Counted from the first letter of the stretch, positions 27,669 to 38,279 are shown. The stretch is DNA of 64,000 nucleotides from Lacticaseibacillus mingshuiensis (GCF_016861785.1 NZ_BOLS01000001.1:186001-250000); one strand, 5' to 3'. Notes: generated by a model not told the origin, from the sequence alone. Numbers and translations are program-made.

Positions 27669-28283
27669 TCAAGGCTCCGCAGCTGGTACTGCAGCCAAAG
27701 TCCAAGTCACATCTGAGTCATATTGGCCGGCAACGGCATCGGCTTTCTGATTCAGCGTGACATAATTAGCTGCCCCTGCTGAAATGAAGTCAGTATTAAC
27801 GCCCATCCCAGTGTCTTCATCTGCGGTCCAGATAATTACATCCTCACTATTTGTGTCGATTGTTTGGCCAAATGTGCCTGGCGCAACAGTAGTGCTGGTC
27901 GAGCCATCACCAAGAAGTGTCATCGAGCCATTAAGCTCGGAACCATCAGCATCAGCGACGAATGGCGTCATCTGCGCCGACAAGATCCAACCGTCGTTTG
28001 ACCCACGGTAATCTGATACCTGTACATCCCCCGTTTGGTTAGCATTCGCACCTTCATCCTCGTTGTCGTAATCTACGAGTTGCGAGGTGGTTGTCGCATT
28101 ATCCATCAGGCTTGCGATTGGTACTGTTCCAAAGTTCAGGTCAGGTACTGTATCAAGTGTCAATTCGCCGGGCGTTACGATAAACTCAGCTGTAGTTGCG
28201 GCCGCGCCTACCGGAGAAACCGGGATCGTTGCGGCGCCTAGACTTAATACAAGGGCGGCGGTCAACAATAGTTTTTTCTTCAT
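27669..28283 (-). CDS. Small WxL-domain surface protein
   Basis: 204 residues that are essentially a signal peptide (ending VGAAA) plus one WxL domain: FTVTPG-like opening (EFIVTPGELTLDTVPDL), first motif GWILSAQM, second motif SDVTWTLAAVP at the end. First gene of the cluster; ACGGAGG 8 bp upstream of the ATG and a -10-like TATACT upstream. Secreted, wall-associated; probably the most abundant component. Confidence 0.93.
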   Translation of the reverse strand: MKKKLLLTAALVLSLGAATIPVSPVGAAATTAEFIVTPGELTLDTVPDLNFGTVPIASLMDNATTTSQLVDYDNEDEGANANQTGDVQVSDYRGSNDGWILSAQMTPFVADADGSELNGSMTLLGDGSTSTTVAPGTFGQTIDTNSEDVIIWTADEDTGMGVNTDFISAGAANYVTLNQKADAVAGQYDSDVTWTLAAVPAAEP

Positions 28284-28473
28284 AGAAATAACCTCCGTTT
28301 CTCATACGACTGTCCTTATCAACATCTTAAGTATATCATGAATACGCATACAATTGGCAGTTATAGGCCTTCAATCGGGTTAATTGAGCCGGTTAGATAT
28401 TTTGATATTGCGGGCTGTTCCACCCAATATAATTGAGTGAGTTACATGAAATATTTATCGCGAGAGGCCCACA

Positions 28474-28517
28474 TAAAAACGCCCCGCCTACCTGAATCTC
28501 AGGCGGTGCGGGGCGTT
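28474..28517 (-). terminator. Terminator of the first adhesin
   Basis: ACGCCCCGC and GCGGGGCGT pair, enclosing an inner CCTGA/TCAGG stem, with a T-run on the minus strand. Confidence 0.9.
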
Positions 28518-28536
28518 TCGTTAACACGTTAAATTA

Positions 28537-29748
28537 TTATTTTTCTTTACGCGTCGGGCGAATTCCGACAAGCGCGAGGCTCGCCAGCATCAACGCGCCC
28601 ATCGCTGCCAACAATCCATTCTGGCTGTCGCCGGTCTGCGGCAACGATTTTTCAGCTGGCTTGGTCGCAGTTTGGTTCGTCGTAGTTGGCTTAGCCACTG
28701 GTTTGGCTTCCGGCTTGGCTGGGGTCGTCGGCTTGGTCTCCGGTTTCGCCGGCGTGATCGGCTTGGATGGCTCGACCGGCGCCTGGTTCGGCAGATAGAC
28801 CAGGGTCAATTCCTGAGCGTCCGCGGTCATTGTTCCGATCGTCGTCCGGTTCCGGCTTTCCGTGCCATCTGGCAAAATCGCGTGATCAAACGTGTACCCG
28901 GTGAGCGCCGGGGCGACGAAGGTGTAGCCGTTGCCGACCGCCCGGGTCAAAACCGTGTCCTGCTGGATGGTATGGCCTGCGCCGTCAACAAAATGGATGG
29001 TCAGCGTCGCGGGTTGCGGGGTCGGCGTCACGCCTTCGTTCATCTTGTAGACGAAGGTGAGCACAGCATTCGAAGTCGTGATCTGACCCGACGCAACGCC
29101 TTCCGAGAGCGAACCCCCAGCCGGCAATTTCGCGGTCTCAAGATGATACCCGCTGATCGCCGGTGCAGCATATTCGTAGCCACTCCCAATCGTGAAGGCT
29201 TTGCGTTCAGATGGAAGTAGCGTCTTCCCATTCTCATCGACAAACTGCACGGTCAGGGTCGCCGCTTCTTCCGGTGGGACCACGCCGTCATTCATCTTGT
29301 AGACGAAGGTCAGGACATCATTTGAAGTCGTGATCTGACCCGACGCCACGCCGTCCGAGAGCGAACCCCCGGCCGGCAATTCCGCTGTCTCCAGATGATA
29401 CCCATTGATCTCCGGTGCGGTGTATTCATAGCCGCTCCCAATCGTGAAGGCTTTGCGCTCAGATGGCCGAAGCGTCTTCCCATTCTCATCGACAAACTGC
29501 ACGGTCAGGGTCGCCGCTTCTTCCGGCGGGACCACGCCGTCATTCAGCTTGTAGACGAAGGTCAGGACATCATTTGAAGTCGTGATCTGCCCCGACGCCA
29601 CGCCGTCCGAGAGCGAACCCCCGGCCGGCAATTCCGCTGTCTCCAGATGATACCCGCTGATCTCCGGCGCGGTGTATTCATACCCGCTCCCAATGGTGAA
29701 GGCTTTGCGTTCAGATGGACGCAGCCGTCTTCCCATTTTCATCGACAA
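28537..29748 (-). pseudogene. C-terminal half of frameshifted MucBP-LPXTG adhesin
   Basis: Out-of-frame continuation of the gene at 29711-33385. It carries the remaining MucBP repeats, a Pro/Lys/Thr-rich wall-spanning region (KPETKPTTPAKPE) and a sortase anchor, LPQTGD plus hydrophobic helix plus basic tail RPTRKEK. It has no ribosome site of its own. Repeat landmarks lie 252, 252 and then 253 bp apart (29192, 29444, 29696, 29949), which pinpoints one inserted base near 29725. Restoring the frame would give one ~1,615-residue protein. Confidence 0.9.
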
Positions 29749-30047
29749 ACTCCACGGTCAGGGTCGCCGCTTCTTCCGGCGGGACCACGCCGTCATTCAT
29801 CTTGTAGACAAAGGTCAGGACATCATTTGAAGTCGTGATCTGCCCCGACGCCACGCCGTCCGAGAGCGAACCCCCGGCTGGCAATTCGGCCGTCTCAAGA
29901 TGGTACCCGCTGATCTCCGGTGCGGTGCATTCGTAGCCGCTTCCAATGGTGAAGGCTTTGCGTTCAGATGGCAGTAGGCTCTTCCCATTTTCATCAACAA
30001 ACTGCACGGTCAGGGTCGCTGCTTCTTCTGGCGGGACCACGCCCTCT
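29032..30047 (-). repeat. Four tandem MucBP repeats (252 bp each)
   Basis: 84-residue units of the form VVPPEEAATLTVQFVDENGK ... ASGQITTSNDVLTFVYKMN. The four copies are close to identical at DNA level, so recombination and copy-number change are expected. The frameshift lies inside the second unit. Confidence 0.9.
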
Positions 30048-33000
30048 GTATAGTCATAGGTGACGGTATAATTCTGGGTTGCGTCGCCTGTCACGGGCTG
30101 GGCTGTGATGCGCGTGAGGTCACCGGCCGGATCCGTGGTCGAAACGACGTGCATCCCCGCGATGGTCGGGTTGATGACTGGGGCAAACATTGGCGTCTCC
30201 CCTGCCGGTACCTGAGTCCAATCACCAGTTGTCGGCACGCCATTCTCGTCGAGTGTCGGCTGATCCGTCACGTCGCCCTCCGCAACAAATGTGGTGGTGC
30301 CGCCTTGGCCATTGGAAACGGTCAAAACGGTCTTGGTCGCAGTCGCCGGTTCATGAATGCTATCGCCATATTTATTTTGATAAGTGATGGTCTGGGTGAC
30401 CGTCGACATATCAGAAATTTCATACGCGCGCACATACAGAACTGTGATCTCCGAATCGGTGGTCGTCGGGGTCACTGCTGTTTCGTCGACTTGGGTCAGG
30501 CCGGTCTGGGCCGGGGTAATCGAGTCAACGCGCCAGCCTGGCACATCCGGATTGGCGGTGGCGGTGAATGACGGTTTCGCATCGTCTCCGTAGACCGTCC
30601 AACCCGTGGAATCGAACAGCTGGGTGGTCGCATCCAGCGCCGGCGTATTTTCCCCAAGCTTGAAATACACGGTGCCCGGGTCATTTGCGATGGTGTTGTC
30701 AACGACGGTGGTGAAGGTCACTTGCTGGGTCGCGTCCGGGGCGAGCGGGTTGGTGCCGTCGGTGTAGTGGATGGTCTGGGCGACGGTCGTGGTGTCCTTG
30801 AGCGACTGGGTGTGCGCGAGGGTGATGGTGAAGGTCGGCGTTTCGGCCAGCGGGTCAAGCGGAAAATCGTACCCGCTGGTGGTGTCATTGCTGACGAGAC
30901 GATACCCGGCGGCTTCATAGGCGGCGATCTTGGCGGCCGGGTCATAGGTGATCGCGGCGCCGAGCTCGCCTTGCAGCGCGGAATCAGTGGTGTAATCAAG
31001 CGTCTCCAGGACAGTCGGGTCGCCGTTTGCGTCAAGCGTATCGGCGTCGACGAATTGGACTTTGGCCTGCTGGACGGCGTGGTAGATCACGCGCACTTCT
31101 TGGTCGTTGTCCTGGAACGGCAAGGTCGTCGCGTCGGCTGGAAGCGTGGTCCAATTGATGCCTTCGGGGCTGGTGTCGACGCGGTCGAAGGCGTATTTGT
31201 CTGCGCTGAGGTCCGGGACAATATCCGTGATCAGGACCGGCGTGTTCAGATTGGTGGCCGTGGTCTTGCTTGGCGCGATGTCCGCCGGCAATTCGGTGAG
31301 CACCTCGTCCCCATTTTCATCCGTGGTCTTGGCGTAATAGTGCACGGTCAGATCCCAGTCTTGCAAAAAGAGGATGGTGAAATTCTGCGGCTCTTCCGTG
31401 AAGGTCACGGCGTCGCTGGCCAGAAAATGGGCGAGCCCATTATTGGCCATGGCGTCGGAAAACAGGCCGGTGCCATCGATCAGGCGGCCGGCAAAGGTGA
31501 AGCCCTGCTCGTTGACGAGATTGGTGATGCGATTGACCACGGTGGTCGTACTGAGCAGGTTGGCCGTATCGTCGACTTCAGCGGACAGCACGGTCGATGG
31601 CGCGAGGGTGAGCTGGGTGCCATCCGCCTTCAGGAGCTGATAGTTGACGACGATATTGCTGGCGTTGGCATCAAGGGCGTAAGGCTGGATGAACCAGCCT
31701 TCAAACCCGGTCGCCGCGTCATTCCATGTTGTGGAAAATGCGCCGTAATTCGTCGAGGTATCCGGCAACATACCATACCAGGTCAGCGTCTGCGGATCGA
31801 TGTTGCCACCGTTGGATGAACTTGGGTAGAGACCGGGATACCCGCTTTGGCCGCTGCCGTCATATCCTTTGACCGGAACGTTGGTGTCAGTCAGATCCTT
31901 GACGATAAAGGACGGGGTCGTATAAGAAGCGGTGCCTTCTCGGATCGTGATCGGGTCGAGCAGGACGTGCTGAAAACCCAGCGCGGTACTGCCATTGAGC
32001 CCAGAGTCGCTGGCCAGTGGCGAAATGTCCGTGATCATATTATAGGAAAGCGACAGATTGGTCAGGCTCGGTTTATCGCCCAGCGCGGTGACATCGGTGA
32101 TCGAGAACATGACCATCTGAACGCCTTGAAGCTGCGTGAGGTTGGTCAGGGCTTTGATGTCCCAGAGATTCCCATTCTTGGTCGGCGTGCCATAGACATT
32201 TTCACTGACAATGATGTTCGGGGACAAATTGATCGTCTTGAGATTGGTCGCGTATTGCAGGCCTTCCAGACTTTGCATACTCATCAACGCCTGATAGTAG
32301 TTCGTCGGCGCGCCTTGAGTCTGGCTATTGCCATGCGTATTTTGCGCAGCCTGGTCCGTTGAAAAATTGGTCAGCGTGGCCAGATCATTTTTCGTGAAGT
32401 TGGCGCGAAAATCATTGATCGTCGCGTACTGGCTGGAGAAGGCTGATTGCCACAAAACATACTGGAGCGCGTAATCAGGCATCCAGAGGTCGATATTGTA
32501 GACGGTCGTGTTTTGATAGTACCCAGAGGCGTCCATCGGAATTGCATCTGCAAAGGCCTGCGACTGCCACATCTTCGCCCCGCTCATGTTTTTGAGCGAG
32601 GCATCCCGATCCAGATGCGAATACGTGTACTGAAGCGCATTTGTTTTCGAGACATTGAACGTATTCGTGGCGGCGATCACATCGGCCAGATCTGCGCCAT
32701 CGACTTCATTGTTGCTTAGGCCTAAAAGCGGGGCCGTCTGTTGGTCATTGGCAGGATCAGTTTCGTCGTTGGCTGGCGTTTCTTCTCCGTCCTCGGCTGT
32801 CGGCGTCTCGGCTGGATCACTGCCATCTTCCCCTTCGCTGAGGGCGCGGGCGGACCGAGCCTCGGGACGGGTTTGCTGGGACTGGTCGGTGGCGGGCGTC
32901 TCGATGGAGGCGTCCTCGTCATTGGCGTTGTTGGAATCGGCGACGTCCGAGTCCGCGCCATTTGGGTTTGCGGCATCCGAGTTCGGGACATCTGAGTTCA

Positions 33001-33385
33001 CACCGTCTTGGGTCGTGCCGTTTGAGGCCGTGCCATCAGCTACCGAAGCCGGGGCCGTTCCTTCGCCTGGCTGGGCGGATTCGGCAGCCGGCTGCGCGTT
33101 GTCCGTGGTCGGGGTTGCCTCTTCAGCCGTTGGTGTTTGACCCGCATCCCCATTTGCCTTGCTCGGTGTCTGGGCGGCTGGCGTCACGTCGCCTGAATCG
33201 TTGTTGGTGGCCTGTTGCCCGGCAGTATTTTCAGCTGAAATGACCGGGGTCCCCTCATCGGCCCACACCGCGTGGCTGGTGCCGAATGCGCCGCCGACGA
33301 CCAGCGAAAATGCCGTCACACCGGCCACGAGCCACTGCTTGTGCGCCTTGTACATCTTAAAATGCGTCTTACGCTGTTGATCCAT
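29711..33385 (-). CDS. MucBP adhesin, N-terminal part (KxYKxGKxW signal), frameshifted
   Basis: 1,224 residues before the frameshift. The N-terminus KMYKAHKQWLVAG is a KxYKxGKxW-type signal used by large serine-rich and mucin-binding adhesins. A low-complexity Asp/Ala/Thr-rich region (45-215) follows, then a leucine-rich-repeat-like region (TNLTQLQGVQ, PSLTNLSLSYNMITDISPL), then Mub-B2/MucBP-like modules and the first nearly identical 84-residue MucBP repeat. Without its C-terminal half the product lacks the LPQTG anchor and would be released or degraded. AGGAGG lies 8 bp before the ATG. Divergent from a related adhesin. The frameshift may be real (phase variation or loss) or an assembly error in near-identical repeats. 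Confidence 0.9.
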   Translation of the reverse strand: MDQQRKTHFKMYKAHKQWLVAGVTAFSLVVGGAFGTSHAVWADEGTPVISAENTAGQQATNNDSGDVTPAAQTPSKANGDAGQTPTAEEATPTTDNAQPAAESAQPGEGTAPASVADGTASNGTTQDGVNSDVPNSDAANPNGADSDVADSNNANDEDASIETPATDQSQQTRPEARSARALSEGEDGSDPAETPTAEDGEETPANDETDPANDQQTAPLLGLSNNEVDGADLADVIAATNTFNVSKTNALQYTYSHLDRDASLKNMSGAKMWQSQAFADAIPMDASGYYQNTTVYNIDLWMPDYALQYVLWQSAFSSQYATINDFRANFTKNDLATLTNFSTDQAAQNTHGNSQTQGAPTNYYQALMSMQSLEGLQYATNLKTINLSPNIIVSENVYGTPTKNGNLWDIKALTNLTQLQGVQMVMFSITDVTALGDKPSLTNLSLSYNMITDISPLASDSGLNGSTALGFQHVLLDPITIREGTASYTTPSFIVKDLTDTNVPVKGYDGSGQSGYPGLYPSSSNGGNIDPQTLTWYGMLPDTSTNYGAFSTTWNDAATGFEGWFIQPYALDANASNIVVNYQLLKADGTQLTLAPSTVLSAEVDDTANLLSTTTVVNRITNLVNEQGFTFAGRLIDGTGLFSDAMANNGLAHFLASDAVTFTEEPQNFTILFLQDWDLTVHYYAKTTDENGDEVLTELPADIAPSKTTATNLNTPVLITDIVPDLSADKYAFDRVDTSPEGINWTTLPADATTLPFQDNDQEVRVIYHAVQQAKVQFVDADTLDANGDPTVLETLDYTTDSALQGELGAAITYDPAAKIAAYEAAGYRLVSNDTTSGYDFPLDPLAETPTFTITLAHTQSLKDTTTVAQTIHYTDGTNPLAPDATQQVTFTTVVDNTIANDPGTVYFKLGENTPALDATTQLFDSTGWTVYGDDAKPSFTATANPDVPGWRVDSITPAQTGLTQVDETAVTPTTTDSEITVLYVRAYEISDMSTVTQTITYQNKYGDSIHEPATATKTVLTVSNGQGGTTTFVAEGDVTDQPTLDENGVPTTGDWTQVPAGETPMFAPVINPTIAGMHVVSTTDPAGDLTRITAQPVTGDATQNYTVTYDYTEGVVPPEEAATLTVQFVDENGKSLLPSERKAFTIGSGYECTAPEISGYHLETAELPAGGSLSDGVASGQITTSNDVLTFVYKMNDGVVPPEEAATLTVEFVDENGKTAASI

Positions 33386-33628
33386 GATCCATTCCTCCTC
33401 AATGGTTGATGATCAGTCAGTGTAACCCCCACATTACGAGGTGATTGTATCTTGCAACCGGTCTCAGCTGATACAAATGATGCAGATATGCAACACTTTT
33501 TCGGGCAAAAAAGTGCGGGGTGCGCGCCGGAATATGTGCATATCTGCAACATTTTCGTCTTTGGCGAAACGAAGCCCGCAAAATGTGTGTTATCAATGGT
33601 CAGGGGGAGGCCTAAAGGAGGAGAAATC
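33386..33628. promoter_or_regulatory. Divergent control region of the two adhesins
   Basis: It holds GCAGATATGCA (33482-33492) and its exact reverse complement TGCATATCTGC (33537-33547), 55 bp apart. Also present are a CACTTTTT-cgggc-AAAAAAGTG hairpin and TTCGT/ACGAA arms near 33555-33574. The fuller motif TGCAGATATGCAAC recurs at 40137-40150. Ribosome sites AGGAGG on each side define the two starts. Probably an operator pair controlling both genes. Confidence 0.6.
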
Positions 33629-36600
33629 ATGTCCAGCGAACCAAAGACGCATCCAAAGTTATATAAGGCCGGCCGCCGCTGGGTCACCGCGCTGATCACA
33701 GTCGGTGGCCTCAGCCTCGGCGCTGCCCAACTCACCCCTGTCCATGCCGCGGCAAGCGATGCGGCGCCAAGTGGTGACGTGACAAGTCCCGCAACTGAGG
33801 GGCAAGACGCACAGGCGTTGCCAACGGATTCAGATCAGGGCGATTCGAGCCAAGCTGGGTCGGAGCAGATCGAGCCCGGCCAAGTCGCGTCCGACCAGAC
33901 CGAGACCGCCCCTGCTTCATCGGATGAAACAAGCGACACACCGGCGACTTCGAGCACAACTGAGACGGCGGATGCCCAGGAGATCGTGAAGATCACAGGG
34001 AATGACGCAGCGGCGGAGGCCGAGGTCATTGCCAATTCGGAGACCTCTGCGCAGACTGGGAGCCAAGCTCAGACCAGCGATGGCGATGCAACCGAGGCCG
34101 ATCAATCTCAAGATGATTTGGCTTCAGAGGCGTCGCAGACTTCGCCAGATTCCGAGACGCAACCAGCCGCTTCCGAAAATACTGACGAGGCCACGCCAAC
34201 CGAGCCGGCCGCTCAAGCTGCCCCTGCTGCCCGGGCATTGCAGGCGCAGGACGGTGATTTTGACCTCAACACGGTGATGCCTGATGTCCATCTTCAGGCT
34301 GCGGTTCTTGCGCAGTTGCAGGCGGATCATGTGACCACATCGGACGGGACGGCGCTGACCAGTGTCGATCAGATCACCGAAGAAATGATCGCCGGATTGA
34401 CCACGCTGACGACCGACAATTTGCCGGCGGATGGCAACAATACGGCCAACACAGACCGGGTGAATATCACGTCACTCAAGGGCTTGGAACTCGCGACGGG
34501 GCTGACCACGCTGAAAATTTCATCGGATGGCTACTATGGTGGGCTGAGCGATATCTCGGCGCTGGCCGATCTGTCGCAGCTGACCAGTGTCAATTTTTCC
34601 TATCAACCGCATCTGAGTGACATTTTCGCGCTTGCGAATAAGCAGCTCACGTCCTTACTCATTCCGCAAAACGCGGTGACCGACCTCAGTATGATCACGT
34701 TCGCCCCGGGTGGCACCATGAATGCGACCGGGCAAGGCAGCGTGCTCAAGGCGATCGGCGTCACGCCCGATGCTTCCGGCCAGATCACGTATGCGACGCC
34801 GGTGGTTGGGTTGAATGGCGCGTCGGTTGCGACGATCTCGTTCACCTCGGCCGACCCCAATCAGGTAGCGACCGTGAACGGCGTCACCTATGCCCCGACT
34901 GTGGTGCCGGATGACAGCGCCAATTGGCAGACCAGCCAAAATTACACGCTGGCAAGCACGGCGAGCGTCGCCAAAGGTCAGATCGTGATGTATTTTGACA
35001 ACGGCAACGGCTTTAGCGGGTATGTCGTCACGCCTTACACGGTTTTAAATGACGCCGCAAATGTGACGGTGCGTTACATCGACGGCGATACGGGCGAGGA
35101 GATCTCCCCCGCTGTCACCCTGGCGGAAGGCAAAATTGGCGGCCAGTTTGTCCAAACGGCCCCGACGATCGACGGCTACACGCTCGCAACATCGCAAAGT
35201 GAAAGTTCGCAGACCGGCATTTTTTCCGCGGATGAGCAAACGATGACCTTCGTTTATCTGAAAAATAGCACGCTGGCCGCCAGTTCCGGCAGTCATATCG
35301 GCGACCATTATATTACCGGCCTCAACTCAGCTTGGACCAGTCAGGCGGCCGCGGCGGCGATCGCCAGCGATGCGACTGGGGTCGATGCGGCCACGGGCAA
35401 CAATTATATTGATGAATGGATGCCAAATACGTATCTCCAGCAACTGGTTTTGCATAATCTCCAAAAACAGGATCCGACCGGCAATTGGACTTCCGTGGAT
35501 CAGATCTCAAAAGACAGCCTCTTGAAGCTCACCAAGCTCGCTGTCGATTATCGCGCTGGGAACCAGTTCGGCACATATATCGATCCGACGACGATCTATT
35601 TGCTCGATGGTATTCAGTATGCGACGAATCTGACGAACATTCAGATGGATACGGATCTCAATTATGGCCAGAAGACCTGGGATGGTGGCCTCGTTGATCT
35701 GTGGCCATTGCAGAATCTGACGAGCCTAACGACCATCGACATGAGTGGGCAGTGCATTGGTGAAGTGGATGCCCTGGCTGGCCTGACAAACGTGACTGAC
35801 CTTGGGCTGCAGTACAATAACATCCTCGATTTTAGTTCGTTGAATGCCGCGCAATACACAAGCAAATTCGCGATTTTTCAACAACAAGTCGTTCTGCCTG
35901 TTGTGAAGAGCGATGATGGCACGTATACCTACACCATGAGTGGCAAGCTGCCGCAGGGGATGGCGCTGACATCCGAGCTGCGGTATGGGACTGGCGCACA
36001 GTTCGGCTTTGATGTGGACATGGGAAAGTCCGAGCGCGTTTATTATAACGGCGCCACTTCCAGTAATATTAGCCACCCCGCTGGCGACAATTTGTCGGTG
36101 CAATATGCGAACTTGAAAGATCAAGTGATGCCGGGGCCGTTGACAAATCCATATGGCGACGGTGAGACAATTATTCAGAATCCGTATCAGTACTATATGC
36201 TCCTCACCTATAAAGACGCTTCTTATAATTCGGCTTATAACATCTGGTCGATCATGATTCCATATGTCACCGACGCCACAGATTACGGTTATGTCAGCAA
36301 TAAGTCCGACATGCCAACGCCGCCGCAAGCCGCCACGGTCACCGTCAGCTATCAGGACGAAGCGACCCACGCGACTTTGCGCGACGAGACCGTCCGCGTG
36401 GTCCAAGTCGGCAATACCTATCAGATCGAAACGCCTGACATCGCGGGCTACCACTATGTTGGCACTGCCGACAATGCCGCGTTAACGGGCACACTGACTG
36501 GCCCGACCGCCGTCACCTTGCTTTACGCAAAGGACGAGGCGACCCTGACCGTCAATATTGAGGATGAAAATGGCGATGTGATCGCCGCACCGATCGAGGT

Positions 36601-38272
36601 CTCCGTCCCCATTGGCGAGACGCACACCATCACGCCGCCCGATGTGCCGGGCTATATTTACCAAGGCGCCGACCACGATCTGACCTTCGATGTCACTGGG
36701 CCGGAAACCATCAGCCTGCGCTACACCAAGGAAGACACCGCGCCAGTCGCAGGTCAGGTCACGGTGAAGTATGTCGACGAAAACGGCGACAGTTTGCAGG
36801 CAGACACTGTTTTGACCGATACGGTTGGCCCAGACTTCACCGTCTCTGTGCCTGAGATCGCGGGTTACACTTACCTCGGCGCGGACCACGCGCTGACTGG
36901 CACATTCGGCGAGCCGCAGACCATCACTTTGCGCTATACCAAGGAAGATACCGCCCCAGTTGCGGGGCAAGTCACCGTGAAGTATGTCGACGAAAACGGC
37001 GACAGCTTGCAGGCAGACACTGTTTTGACTAATACAGTTGGGCAAGACTTCACCGTCTCCGTGCCTGAGATCGCGGGCTACACCTACCTCGGCGCGGACC
37101 ACGCGCTGACCGGCACATTCGGGGATCCACAGACGATCACCTTGCGCTATACCAAAGAAGACACAGCCTCAGTCGCCGGCCAAGTCACAGTCAAGTATGT
37201 CGACGAAAACGGGAACACGCTTCAGCCGGATACAATTTTGACCGATACAGTTGGGAAAGCCTTCACTGTTTCGGTGCCTGAGATTGCTGGCTGCACCTAC
37301 GCAGGGGCGGACCACGCGTTGACTGGCACATTCGGCGATCCGCAGACGATCACCCTTCGCTACATCAAGGATGACGTCGCGCCGATCGCGGGCCAGGTCA
37401 CTGTGAAGTATATCGACGATGATGGGAACACCCTTCAGCCCGATACGATTTTGACTGATACAGTCGGCAAGGAGTTCACCGTCTCCGTTCCTGAAATCGC
37501 CGGCTACACCTATCTCGGCGCGGACCACGCGCTCACCGGTGCATTCGGGTATCCACAAACCATCACCTTGCGCTACACGAAAGAAGATGTCGCCCCGGTC
37601 GCCGGCCAAGTCACGGTCAAATATGTCGACGACAACGGCAACAAGATTCAAGCGGACACGATTTTGACCGATACTGTGGGCAAAGCCTTCAATGTTTCGG
37701 TTCCTGAGATCGACGGTTACACTTACCTCGGGGCGGACCACGCCCTCACTGGCACATTCGGCGATCCGCAGACCATCACCCTTCGCTACACGAAAGCCGA
37801 TGTGCCGCCTGTCGCAGGCCAGGTCACCGTTTCGTTCATCGATCAGGCGACCGGCAACACGCTGCGCGAAGATCTGGTCCTGATCGGCGAGGCGGGCAAT
37901 CCATTTACGATCACACCGCCGACTTTGCCGGGCTATGATTTTGTTGGGAGCGATGGCCCGCTGACCGGCGTCTTCGGCGATCCGCAACGCCTCGTCCTCA
38001 CGTATGCGAATACGCCGGCGCCTGAAACGAAGCCGACAAAGCCGACCACGCCAACCAAACCGACGACGCCGAATCAACCGGTTCCGGATGTGAAGCCGGA
38101 GACCAAGCCGATCGCGCCGGTGTCGCCAAAACCCGCGGCAAAGGCCACAAAAGCGGAGACCCTGCCGCAAACTGGTGAGGGGCAGACAATGTTGTGGACG
38201 GCACTGGGCGCCTTACTGCTTGGCGGGTTGGGCATCGGTGTGCTCGACTCGACTCGGCGGAAACGCTCGTAA
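33629..38272 (+). CDS. MucBP-LPXTG adhesin (KxYKxGKxW signal), intact
   Basis: 1,547 residues from the ATG at 33629, chosen because AAAGGAGGAG lies just upstream; the frame extends further up without a ribosome site. Order: KxYKxGKxW-type signal (KLYKAGRRWVTALI); Ser/Ala/Glu-rich low-complexity region (~40-205); two leucine-rich-repeat-like blocks separated by a MucBP-like module; MucBP domains; six tandem 71-residue MucBP repeats; Pro/Lys/Thr wall linker; LPQTGE anchor with hydrophobic helix and RRKRS tail. Expected to be exported and sortase-linked to peptidoglycan and to bind mucus or host glycans. Paralogue of the divergent frameshifted adhesin. Confidence 0.95.
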   Translation: MSSEPKTHPKLYKAGRRWVTALITVGGLSLGAAQLTPVHAAASDAAPSGDVTSPATEGQDAQALPTDSDQGDSSQAGSEQIEPGQVASDQTETAPASSDETSDTPATSSTTETADAQEIVKITGNDAAAEAEVIANSETSAQTGSQAQTSDGDATEADQSQDDLASEASQTSPDSETQPAASENTDEATPTEPAAQAAPAARALQAQDGDFDLNTVMPDVHLQAAVLAQLQADHVTTSDGTALTSVDQITEEMIAGLTTLTTDNLPADGNNTANTDRVNITSLKGLELATGLTTLKISSDGYYGGLSDISALADLSQLTSVNFSYQPHLSDIFALANKQLTSLLIPQNAVTDLSMITFAPGGTMNATGQGSVLKAIGVTPDASGQITYATPVVGLNGASVATISFTSADPNQVATVNGVTYAPTVVPDDSANWQTSQNYTLASTASVAKGQIVMYFDNGNGFSGYVVTPYTVLNDAANVTVRYIDGDTGEEISPAVTLAEGKIGGQFVQTAPTIDGYTLATSQSESSQTGIFSADEQTMTFVYLKNSTLAASSGSHIGDHYITGLNSAWTSQAAAAAIASDATGVDAATGNNYIDEWMPNTYLQQLVLHNLQKQDPTGNWTSVDQISKDSLLKLTKLAVDYRAGNQFGTYIDPTTIYLLDGIQYATNLTNIQMDTDLNYGQKTWDGGLVDLWPLQNLTSLTTIDMSGQCIGEVDALAGLTNVTDLGLQYNNILDFSSLNAAQYTSKFAIFQQQVVLPVVKSDDGTYTYTMSGKLPQGMALTSELRYGTGAQFGFDVDMGKSERVYYNGATSSNISHPAGDNLSVQYANLKDQVMPGPLTNPYGDGETIIQNPYQYYMLLTYKDASYNSAYNIWSIMIPYVTDATDYGYVSNKSDMPTPPQAATVTVSYQDEATHATLRDETVRVVQVGNTYQIETPDIAGYHYVGTADNAALTGTLTGPTAVTLLYAKDEATLTVNIEDENGDVIAAPIEVSVPIGETHTITPPDVPGYIYQGADHDLTFDVTGPETISLRYTKEDTAPVAGQVTVKYVDENGDSLQADTVLTDTVGPDFTVSVPEIAGYTYLGADHALTGTFGEPQTITLRYTKEDTAPVAGQVTVKYVDENGDSLQADTVLTNTVGQDFTVSVPEIAGYTYLGADHALTGTFGDPQTITLRYTKEDTASVAGQVTVKYVDENGNTLQPDTILTDTVGKAFTVSVPEIAGCTYAGADHALTGTFGDPQTITLRYIKDDVAPIAGQVTVKYIDDDGNTLQPDTILTDTVGKEFTVSVPEIAGYTYLGADHALTGAFGYPQTITLRYTKEDVAPVAGQVTVKYVDDNGNKIQADTILTDTVGKAFNVSVPEIDGYTYLGADHALTGTFGDPQTITLRYTKADVPPVAGQVTVSFIDQATGNTLREDLVLIGEAGNPFTITPPTLPGYDFVGSDGPLTGVFGDPQRLVLTYANTPAPETKPTKPTTPTKPTTPNQPVPDVKPETKPIAPVSPKPAAKATKAETLPQTGEGQTMLWTALGALLLGGLGIGVLDSTRRKRS
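36738..38015 (+). repeat. Six tandem MucBP repeats (213 bp each)
   Basis: A shared gTCGAC/aTCGAC landmark recurs at 36773, 36986, 37199, 37412, 37625 and 37838, exactly 213 bp apart. Units 1-5 are nearly identical (VAGQVTVKYVDENG ... DPQTITLRYTK); unit 6 has diverged. Confidence 0.92.
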
Positions 38273-38279
38273 GGGCTTC

